Positions 55,472-64,000 of a stretch of DNA of 64,000 bases are shown here, piece after piece. The position numbers and the translations under genes are program-made. How positions within the stretch are numbered: the first letter of the stretch is position 1; each line of letters opens with the position of its first letter. The notes beneath the pieces were generated by a model, which did not search any database, was not told where the DNA came from, and saw nothing but the letters and a program-made list of their open reading frames with translations. Source of the DNA: Lichina pygmaea (Eukaryota > Ascomycota > Lichinomycetes > Lichinales > Lichinaceae); contig OY730171.1 in NCBI GenBank assembly GCA_963422465.1, positions 2,666,001 through 2,730,000 on the forward strand. The letters are read 5' to 3'.

Positions 55472-56669
55472 TGCCGATGCCATGCCGATGCTACCACCCA
55501 CCGTCAGCACGTACAACCCTCGCCCGAAACACATTCCGCCGCCACCGAACCCCGAGCAGCTGAGGCGCGATCTGCGAAAGTCGCTGGACGATGCGAAGGC
55601 TGTCTTGCTGGGTGCGATGTCGGGCGACAATTCTGGGGGGGCTCCGGCTTCGCCCACCGCTCCCCACACCGAACTCCCAAACGACTCGGATGGCGCCGAC
55701 GCGGCCCTGGTGGAGCCGCGTCCTGCGTCTCCACCGTCCGAGGGATGGAATCAGGTGCAGGGCCTCAACATCCTCGACACGATGACCCTGGCCATTCGCG
55801 CCGCCAAGATGTACTACACCGCGCACGAACAGCCGGCGCGCCTCGCGTCGTTCAGGTCGGAGCGGAAGCTTCGGGAGGAGCTGCTCGGCGTCTTGGACGC
55901 GCTGAAGCGGATGGCGGTGCGGAACTTTTCCGGCGGCATCAGGGCGCACGAGCGCGCTCTGATGCTGGCCTGGATCGACGGCGTCGCAGACCTGCTCCGA
56001 CACGAAGAGGAGCTGGAGGCGGCCGAGCGAGCGGAACGACAGAGCTGGCGCTGGATGCGGGACGACGACTGGGACATGGCCAGCCAGGCCAGAGAGCGCG
56101 AGTGGCTCTTCCTCACCTCGTTCGAGCCGAACGCCAGCGCGCCCAGCATCACCGACCAGGCGCTGCCGCCCTGGACCGATCCGCTCTGCGACGGCGTGAC
56201 CGAGCTTCCGACGCTCTTCCTGCGAAGCCTGCAGTCCGGGCTGCGTCTGGTCAAGCTACACAACGAGATGGTGCGCAAGTCGCGGAAGCCGTTCGGCCAG
56301 ATCACCGCCTACCACGGCGACACGCTGAAGCCGTACCGCTGCGCCGACAACCTGCGGTACTGGATCAAGGCGGCCGAGCTGCGCTGGGACATTGCCCTGC
56401 GCGTCGACGTCCTGGCCATCGTCTACTCCCGCGGCGACGACGCCTGGAAGCAGCTCGACCAGGAGCTGCTCCGGTGGTGCGCCAAGGTGCGCTCGGAACT
56501 CGTGGCCGAATGGAACGAGGCGGCCGAGAGGCAGAAGCATTCAAAGGGCGCCGAGGACAAGGGCATGAACGCGGGGTATGGCGTGCCAGGGCTTCCGCAG
56601 CTTTCCATGCCCAAGAATCGTGGCCGAGCCGACTTCAACCAAGCACAGCACTATGAGGGACTCGACTGA
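54846..56669 (+). CDS. Conserved fungal protein, uncharacterised, 607 residues
   Basis: Single exon. Residues 1-290 are low complexity: Ser/Pro-rich, with a run of 15 Asp (FDDDDD..., encoded by GAC repeats at about 55430-55471) and Pro-rich KHIPPPPNPEQLRRDLRKSL. Residues 300-570 are the conserved part: LNILDTMTLAIRAAKMYYTAHEQPARL, LGVLDALKRMAVRNFSGGI, LPTLFLRSLQSGLRLVKLHN and LRYWIKAAELRWDIALRVDVL. It looks all-helical and resembles, as I recall, an ascomycete-wide family of unknown function. A second in-frame ATG at 54894 (MGDTPELHV) could be the true start. No membrane helix. Confidence 0.85.
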
Positions 56670-59600
56670 GCAGCTTGCGTTTCCGTCACATGATACCATA
56701 GTCTTTTATCTCCAGATCAGGTTTTAGAGTTTACGATCGAGACTTCCGTGAAGTTCTTCTTGTATCGTGTGGAATACTACTCTCTTCCACTTCACATCTT
56801 CCGGTTGATTCTCTTTGTCGTCCACACCTTGCTCGCCACGGGTTACGTGACACGTACCGTACTGGACCTGTCTCACCTTCATCAAGTCATACAGGATCAT
56901 CCTACAGGATCATCCTGCAGACATGTGAGCTCTCTTTCATCTTGCTTGCCCTTTGGTGACGGCCACTTTGGGTGGCAAACATGGCCAACACAGCTCCTTG
57001 TTCTAGGCATACCGTGAGAGCTATAGCCCTCTTTCCCCGGAGAAAATCTCCGCGTTCCGTCTAAGCTCCTCCGGCAGACCACTCTTCACCCCACAGGTAG
57101 CCAGATTATTCTGTCTGAAGAACATTTCGTCCGGGAAAGATACCCCGTCTTCATGGAAAACTGTCAGTGATACGGACTTTACTGAAAGCAAGGTAGGAAG
57201 TGCCTTGATCGACAACTTGATCAAGATGTAGCTAATCATCTTCTGATACAGTCTTTGCATCAAATACGACAGAAAAGCCGGACGACGATTTATAAGCCAT
57301 GAGAATCCATCTGGCTTCAAGGTGGTGGTCCCTCAAAGGCCACCAAGTAGTTGGCTAGGCCGTCTCGGCCTAGCCAGCTCTTACCGTCTACAGTAACAAC
57401 CGGAGACAGCCGAGGTCTCTCAGGGGCATTCTGTGCCGAAGCCTGACCAAGGCTTGAGGCTTCTCGATTTCTGGTAAGTCAAACACCAAATCTAGTCGTG
57501 GAAAGAAGTGTGGCTAACGATGCGTTCTTTTCAACAGGCAAGGCTCGCGCAAGTCGCGGGCCAGCATCTGAGCCGAGACTATTGACAAACGATGTCGACT
57601 GTCGCGGATGTACTGTCGGTGATAAGTTTAGAGAGTTACGTCTCTCGGGATCCGTCATGGTCTGCGAGGCGCTCAGATTTGCCTTGCGTCTAGCGCCGAG
57701 GCGGTCGAGCCAGCTACACCAACTCCCGAAGCCGAAATCCGTGGAGCCAGAACTGAATAGGGTGCTTAACATAGTGCTGTCCGACGGACCCAGAGTGGGC
57801 TGAACAGCCTACCTCTGGGTCAACATCGCAAGCTTCCATCACACATTAGTATCAAAGGACAAGCGTGAAGCCACACCTCAAGAAGGTTGGTGCCAAAGGT
57901 CACCGCGCCCAGAGCTCAAAATACAGTTGTCGACACAACGTTTACAGCGCAAACCACCTTGGTTGGAGTAGCTGCTCAAAGACCACAGAGTTACAGAGCT
58001 GAAAAAAGAAATCCAAGAGGCTATCAGACAAGCATCAGCCTTTCATCCCCTCGAGGAAAAACGTTTCCCTCAGTCGCCTCTGACTGGGCGAATTCTGCGG
58101 AAGCCACCAGGTTACATTCAATAACATCGTGGGCTCTTCCTTTAGAGAGCTGTGCCTGGATAGCTTGCGAAAGCCACTGCAATAAAAGGATGACGTGGCA
58201 AGAAAACAGCCAAGAAGAAATAATAACCGGCAACAGAAGCAAAATTAACGCTCGATGCTGGAGGGCCCCCAGTCAGGGAGCCCACAGGAAATACGACAAG
58301 ACCCCGATATCCAGCCGTGTCATGCCCGCAGGATTACGACAGACTGGCGGGAGACAGATAGCTAATGCAGCTATGGCGAGCCCGGAAGAAAAATCCAAGT
58401 CGATCTCACGACTTTTCGCCGTGTTCTTTCTTTCTTACATGTCTGTGTCACCTGCTTCCTTGCTGGCAGATAGGAAACCACGACACGTCCAAAGGAGGGC
58501 TCAGAGCTATCGTCGGCTTTACAACAAAGTTCCAATCCTTCTCTAAAGCTATGGAGGGTTCTACCATCTATACCGACTATATACTCCTTACCGGGTTTCG
58601 CAATAGCAACATACACGAGGATGTTTTCGCCAGGTGGGCAAAGTGCCACCTACTACACATTCGGATCGCTCAGACTCCCAACACTGAATAGCTCTGGAAG
58701 ACCGGCAAGGGAGAAGACGAGAGGACGCTCAGGGCTCTCATCAAGGAGTGTCAGTACGAGGAGTGACCGAGCTCGCGCACTTTCTCCCAGTGGGTTGTGT
58801 CTTTTTCTCCCGTGAGGACAAGACCATGACCAGCACTCTCGAAAACTAGTGCTCGGAAGTATAGGAAACCTCAGAGTGGTATGAATATTCCTTTGAATAC
58901 GTCTCCAGACAATCCCTGCCACAGGGACTGGAGAATGGAGAAAAAGCAGCTTTCAGCCGGAAGGCAAAGCTCTACCGTGTTGATAAGACCTCTAGCAAGC
59001 TATCAGGCGACCTTGTATCAGGGAAAATACTGGGCTTGGCGAGCCTGGCAAGTGTTAGCAACACTGAGCCCGCTACTCTACTATTTCATCACATCACTTG
59101 ATGACCTAAATACGTCTGCCACTTACCCCGTTTGATTCTTGTATACGTATCCCTTTCTCTTGCTACTCTCTACCCACACCAGATCAGCGATGGCGGTAGC
59201 ACCAACCTCAAAGCTGGGGGTGACTGTTACCTAGCACATCGGTCTCCGGGCGCAGATCAGCCTCGACACATGGGGGCTCGGGTGTAATGCTTTCTACAAG
59301 ACTCATCACTGCTATATGACTACTTATAAGAACAGGGCCTACATTGAATAAGATCATGGCTCTGGCCCGCTAAATCAGCACCAGTGTGGTCGGCTTCGCA
59401 TCTACACCAGCGAGTTCAGAACAGGTACCGGTAGGGACAGGCGCACGACATTGCAGAAGTCACGACATGCACGGACAACAAGGAGTAGGAGTGAAGGATG
59501 GCAGAGATATGAAAGTAGTCTATGGAGCCCTCCTCTCCAAAGGCAGACCCAACAACACTGAATCCCTTGATGTCTGCTTAGTCTAACCCTAGATGTCACT

Positions 59601-61250
59601 AATGTACAGGAGCACAGCTACTCTTGTCAGACAAGGACAGGGGAGGTTCTACCTTGACTTCTGTCAGGAGAGTCTATTGCCATATGTTCATGGTGAGATT
59701 GTGGAATAAACAGGTCGAGGGAAACCTCAAGCATTGAAAATACGACCAAAGCCACTGCCAGATGTATGTTCATGTGAACTCGGGAAATTATAAGGTGGTT
59801 GATCTCTATCCCCTTGGAGCAAGAGCCTACGGTGATCTAGCGACAGGGTTGTGGACAAAAGCTGAGGCGGGGTTTGGGACTGTGCAAGAAGACTCATGTG
59901 CTAACTATATCCAGAGCAATCAAGCTGGACACTACTTAGGCCGGGCGCCTTGTCACAATTGTCCACGACTCGGAGCCTAGACCTCCGATTTCCAACTACC
60001 GATACCGGTAACAGCACAGAGGCTGGACAGAAGAGCACAAGGCCACTGCCAGCATAGCTGGACTATATGGATCGATGGGGATCCACCCTCAGGCAGATCC
60101 ATCATCAATCGAAAAGATCCTGTCTACATCTGTCGTATTTCGCCGTGATACCAAGCCCCTGGTAGGCTGTATTTCTCTTGGGGTTGGTGCAGGCGGCTCG
60201 GGCTGATCATTTCTAGCCACTTGTTTCTTGGGGATACTTAGATGCGAAGACCTTCTGTCGCCAACTCACATGTTCGCTCGTCAGCTTCGAGTTGATTTCC
60301 AAGATGGTGAATCTATCCTTCTTGGCTGTTGCGTCCAGTTTTACATTACTGAATGCTGATAAGTTGACAAGTCTTGTGGGACATGGTGTGGGAAAACCCA
60401 GACCTAGAAGGGGACAGCCCTCACCTCGTGCTCGACAACCCGGACCCCGATGTCCTGGCGGTGTTGCGAGACGAACAACGGAACAGCCAGAAGAACAACC
60501 GAGAAGACATCCGGACTCCTACGCTGACTGTCACGACATATTCGATGAGCACAATACAGACAAGTCGTTCCTCAATTGGGGAGACTAGGATGGCGATATT
60601 TGTCCTTGTCCTAGGATCCAAAGTGCCATTCCGTTCGTCGTACCACATGTCGGAGAAGGAATTAGGCGTCCTCAGGGAGATTCTGGACCACAACCGGAAG
60701 AAAGCCTTCATCGGCCAGTTCGAACCCCGCGGCGGCAGCACGAGTGACTATACTTCTCAAGTCGATACAGCACCACTCACGACCTTGACGCGAAGCACCA
60801 CGGCCAACCGCTGGGAGCAGCTACCTCGGCTGGTCCCTCAAGTCCGGGCTTTCCGTCACGATAGGCTCATGTGGGAACAGGCCAATGATACACAGGCTTG
60901 CGCGTCAACTGGGGCCAAGCTCACTGGCGACGATCTTCTCGAAGACAACGAACCGCAAGAACAACTTGTCGCACGACATCTTGGCGGCGAGATATCCTAT
61001 TCAAGCAATTCCGGCTATCAGCACCACTCGCGATAGCCGGAGGGATGACCGCGTGTCCGAGAAGTTTGTTCCGGGGGAGATTTGGCTTCTTCGACCCCCC
61101 ACCTAGATAAGGCATGCGGTGTGGGGTGAGGAAAGATACATACCATCGCAACGTGCATCCCTCCACCGACATGACAAAGGAGATTGCAAAAGTCCCGTGA
61201 GAATAGCCTGGTGAGACGCCACCTTCACCAATGCCTGCGAGGCACGGCGC
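56670..61250. other. Decayed, AT-richer region with old element remains
   Basis: About 4.6 kb with only fragmentary frames (for example 57887-58546 plus) of no recognisable family. Composition differs from the neighbouring genes (less GC, few CpG). The only piece I can assign is the Ty3 RT fragment at about 60614-60742. Probably a graveyard of old elements. Confidence 0.5.
60614..60742 (+). pseudogene. Ty3/Gypsy reverse transcriptase fragment
   Basis: Fossil. Encodes SYHMSEKELGVLREILDHN and following residues, matching the region just before the RT core of Ty3 elements (compare [19 protein letters not shown] in the older copy above). Opposite orientation to the 4-17 kb chain and clearly another, older lineage. 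LTRs were not found. Confidence 0.55.
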
Positions 61251-61254
61251 GAAA

Positions 61255-61635
61255 CTAGTACGCGGCCCTCATCAACTGCCTCGAGCTTGAAGCATTCTCA
61301 AGTCCAGGCAACAGCATCGACAGGCGGGAGGTCTGCCTCGTCAAGAAAGCTCCGCGCCGACTCTGGCCCACGTTCTCAACCGACGTCTCTTTCGCTTCCC
61401 TAATATAACACATGATCAAGGAGGTGAAACAGACGCCGAGGAAGATGTTTTGACCGTCCATAGCAGAAATAGCCACATTGCACCAAATGCAAACGTCTTT
61501 GGCACCGTCAACACTCTTACATTCGTGGCTGCAAACATCATGGCCTCTCCCGCCATGGATCGTACAGTGGCATAAGCTTTGCGTGACGGATCGCTTCTTT
61601 CCACAGAAGCTACAGTAGCTGACAAAGTACTTCAA
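61255..61635 (-). CDS. Possible Cys-rich small protein, 126 residues
   Basis: Open frame starting MKYFVSYCSFCGKKRSVTQS. The first 60 residues show regular cysteines and one histidine (CSFC, CHCTIHGGRGHDVC, C at KDVCIWC), as in a treble-clef or double zinc site. A hydrophobic stretch (NIFLGVCFTSLIMCYI) follows. It lies next to the 3' flank of the metallo-hydrolase gene. No family recognised; it could also be the remains of a transposon protein. Confidence 0.4.
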   Translation of the reverse strand: MKYFVSYCSFCGKKRSVTQSLCHCTIHGGRGHDVCSHECKSVDGAKDVCIWCNVAISAMDGQNIFLGVCFTSLIMCYIREAKETSVENVGQSRRGAFLTRQTSRLSMLLPGLENASSSRQLMRAAY

Positions 61636-61711
61636 GAAGTACTACACTGACGTCTCCACCGACAAGAACAAGCGATCGATCCAGATGGATTGGTAGCAAT
61701 TCTACCAAGCG

Positions 61712-61764
61712 TTTCTTCTTCTTCTTCTTCTTCTTCTTCTTCTTCTTCTTCTTCTTCTTCTTCA
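61712..61764. repeat. (TTC)n microsatellite
   Basis: About 17 TTC units on the plus strand, 120 bp past the stop codon of the downstream gene. A second trinucleotide tract, CAG followed by GAA, at 61949-62018 lies inside that gene. Confidence 0.85.
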
Positions 61765-61884
61765 TCGCTCTGTCGACCGGCAGCAGTACCGCTGTACCGT
61801 TCATGGTTCTTGAGGACACTCCATCTATCCTCTGGCGTGGGTAGAAGGTTGGATGCGATCGTTCTCGTTTCAGAATGATCATTT

Positions 61885-63126
61885 TCATATATGTAGTTCC
61901 TCGCCCGGATCCAGCGTCACCATATCCGTGTCCAGCAGCGAGGTGAGCAGAGGAGAAGCAGCAGCAGCAGCAGCAGCAGAAGAAGAAGAAGAAGAAGAAG
62001 AAGAAGAAGAAGAAGAAGCACGGTGGCCATGGCGATGACGTCGTCTGTCGTCGAAGCTCTTCGTCTTCTGCGTCGTCTCGTCTTCGTCGTGGCCAGGTGG
62101 ATGCGCACCAGCAAAGGTGGCGGTGGGGCTGGCCGGAGAAGCAGGGACGCTTCTGGCGTCCTTGCCGGTGGCGTGGCCCCGTCGTCGGTCTGTCATGAAG
62201 AGCTGCGCTCGATGACGATCGTAGCGGTGCGTCTTGATGGGTCTCGTGCTGATGCCACCGACGACCTTGTCCTCGTCGTGGGCGCTGATCCAGTAGCGCG
62301 CCAGGAGGTTGTGCGCGATCTCCTGTCCGCCCGGAAAGCCGGTCGCGATGGTGCCGCCGAGCAAGCACAGGTTCCGGACGCGGTCGAAGGAGTGGAGGAG
62401 CAGATCCAGCGGCAGGGCGGCCTCGGCGACGAGGTGCGTCGACGCGTACGGCCGGATCAGCCGGTACGAAACGCCGTGCGGCGAGTAGACGACGGAGACG
62501 GGCCGGTCGGCCGGCGCCGCGTACGAGGACACGGTCGTCGAGTGGAACGATCGAGGCGAGTCCGGCGGCGGCGTCAAGGGCGGCACGAACGGCGTCGCCG
62601 AGCTCGGCCGCGGGGTCGGGCTCGCGGTCGCGGCCGGGAAGACGACGGATGCGCCGGGCGGACGATAGGTGATGCCGACGGCGGTGTGCAAGCCCGTCAG
62701 GTCTAGCGGGTCGCTCACGAGGGCGACGGTGACCTCCCCGGGCGCGCCCGACGGCGACGACGGCGGCAGCACGAAGCGACGGACGGTGGCCTCGCGACGC
62801 GCCGGGCGACGATGGTCGTATCGTGCGAGAGCCTGCACCCGACCCTCGGGCCGGAAGTGGTGCCAGCCGCGGATGATCTTGGCCGCGGCCGGGTGAGCGA
62901 GGACGACGGACTTGGCCCCCTCCGCCGGCAGCTGCCGCAGCGTGTCCTCGTTGCAATGGTCTTCCTTCGCCTGACTTACGATGACGAGGTCGGGTTCGGG
63001 CAAGTCTCGAAGCGACGAGACGCACGGCGGACGGCGGTGCGACGCCCTGGCAAACCTGCGGTGGAAGACCTTGGTGGGACCGGTCAACCACGGGTCGAGC
63101 ACGATGGAGAAGGTGCCCGCGGACGA

Positions 63127-63161
<35 letters not shown>

Positions 63162-63279
63162 GCGGTGTCGCGCCGACGCGCGGCGAGAGGAGCTTCGGCG
63201 ACGGGTCCGCGCTCGGCGGGGCCGTGAAGGTCAGGAGGAAGGTCGAGTCGGCGTTGAGCTGCTTGATGGCAAGTGGCAT
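61885..63279 (-). CDS. Metallo-beta-lactamase-fold protein with microsatellite-coded tail
   Basis: Single exon, 464 residues. Start MPLAIKQLNADSTFLLTF, then LDPWLTGPTKVFHRRF (61-76), VSQAKEDHCNEDTLRQLP (DHC at 107-109 in the place of the usual metal-binding HXHXDH), LAHPAAAKIIRGW and GLHTAVGITYRPPGASVVFP. This pattern fits a fungal MBL-fold family of unknown substrate; with a reduced metal motif it may not be a classic hydrolase. Near residue 45 a Thr run (GTC repeat at about 63127-63157) and near 430 Ser and Ala runs come from microsatellites. The end is TLDPGEELHI. A disordered charged region covers about 340-425. Confidence 0.85.
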
Positions 63280-64000
63280 GGCGACGACGGCGGGCGCTAC
63301 CCAGGCAACGACACGGCACGCAGGGCCACTCGTGTGCGCATCGCGCTCCGCTCTGTGTCTCTACGGCCGTCGTCCGCGACGGACGGACGGAAGGAAGGCG
63401 TCGACGTCGGGCTGACTCGGTGTGGTATGATGTCAAGCGAGACCGGGCCCCGTGAGCCCTTGCGGCCGCGCAGGGGATCTCGAGCCGACGAATCCAGCAG
63501 CTCGGAATTGACTCGGACGAACTCGAGGGCCCGGCGTTGGAGCCATCGACGAGGCTGTCTTAGCCGGCATGACGAGCGACGGACGGGACCGATCCGAGAC
63601 AGATCCGGCCGAGGCTCGGATCACGTGACCTGGACACGACTGCCTCGGCTCGGCTTCTCCCTTTGTCGGGTCGCGGGCACGCTGGATCCAGACCGCCAGG
63701 GAGATCTTCATCTACGGTTTTGTTCGAGACGGCTCTCGGTCTCGGTCTCGGTGCCGTCGGCGAGATGCCGACGATGACGACGGCGATGACGACGAGCGCC
63801 TCGACCAGGGGGAGGGACCGCGGGGGGGGGGGGGGGGGGGGGGGCTGCTGGCTGGCTGACTGGGCTCCGAGCTCCCTTCCCGATGTCGGCTGCGGCCCGA
63901 AGGAGGCACGAGCTGGCGTAGCTTCGACTCGAACGAGCGTACGAAGGTACGAAGGTACGAAGTACATTCATTGCAGCACCCAAGGGGTATGGCACAAGCG
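63280..64000. other. Upstream of the MBL-fold gene, no gene seen
   Basis: CACGTG at 63622-63627 (GGATCACGTGACC), poly-G at 63822-63844 (23 nt), and tandem GTACGAAG words at about 63940-63964. Confidence 0.5.

Noticed and set aside
54846-55480. Aspartate run as a sign of an acidic transposon or viral protein
   Set aside because: It is a GAC microsatellite inside a conserved fungal gene.
57887-58546. 219-codon plus-strand ORF as a gene
   Set aside because: No recognisable domain, low-quality composition and location in decayed DNA.
61610-63436. 608-codon minus-strand ORF
   Set aside because: Another frame of the MBL-fold gene; Arg/Pro-rich with homopolymer runs and no conserved motif.

Overview
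The window is fungal nuclear DNA, most likely from a filamentous ascomycete (Pezizomycotina-like). Genes are split by short GT-AG introns (about 55 to 85 nt where measured). The gene set includes cell-wall alpha-1,3-glucan synthase, alternative oxidase, a fungal GRASP, and a 607-residue protein whose C-terminal half looks like an ascomycete-wide uncharacterised family. Repeats differ from each other mostly by C/T and G/A transitions, as expected from RIP or methylation-linked decay. Intergenic DNA is rich in GTAC palindromes and in C/G homopolymers of 13 to 23 nt. I cannot name the species.

Region 1 (1-17442) is a transposon nest. A LINE with an EN-RT-zinc-knuckle ORF2 occupies 1 to about 3710 and sits inside the gag region of a Ty3-type chromovirus on the minus strand. 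To its right is a chain of the same Ty3 family with four LTRs (A-D). A complete copy (LTR B to LTR C, 8882-15507) is inserted into an older copy of its own family and flanked by the 5-bp duplication CAATT. The family has three unusual traits: a plus-strand antisense ORF with a Zn2Cys6-like cysteine spacing placed after an outward-facing LTR TATA box; an LTR minisatellite of 42-bp units, each containing the palindrome TCAAGAC-N10-GTCTTGA; and three tandem W-X2-C-X4-C-X2-H units between the gag knuckle and the protease.

Region 2 (17443-56669) is the host gene block. In order: AGS1 (-), a short acidic ORF (+), uracil-DNA glycosylase (-), TAF1 (-), the cap trimethylguanosine synthase TGS1 (-) divergent from GRASP/Grh1 (+), a Cys-rich/acidic protein (+), protein disulfide isomerase (-), a Tls1/C9orf78-like splicing factor (-), alternative oxidase (-), acylphosphatase (-) and the conserved 607-residue protein (+). 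The genes are unrelated housekeeping functions and do not form a cluster. PDI and acylphosphatase both carry micro-exons (8, 8 and 13 nt) exactly over their catalytic loops, so the acylphosphatase is invisible to simple ORF calling. Between PDI and the Tls1-like gene lie non-autonomous DNA transposons: a 695-bp long-TIR element, and a 664-bp Mutator-like element with a 9-bp TSD whose right TIR is split by a 199-bp foldback element.

Region 3 (56670-64000) starts with about 4.5 kb of heavily decayed DNA, including a recognisable Ty3 RT fragment. It then holds a candidate Cys-rich small ORF and a metallo-beta-lactamase-fold protein (-) with a microsatellite-encoded Ser/Ala tail. I recognised no tRNA, rRNA or CRISPR.
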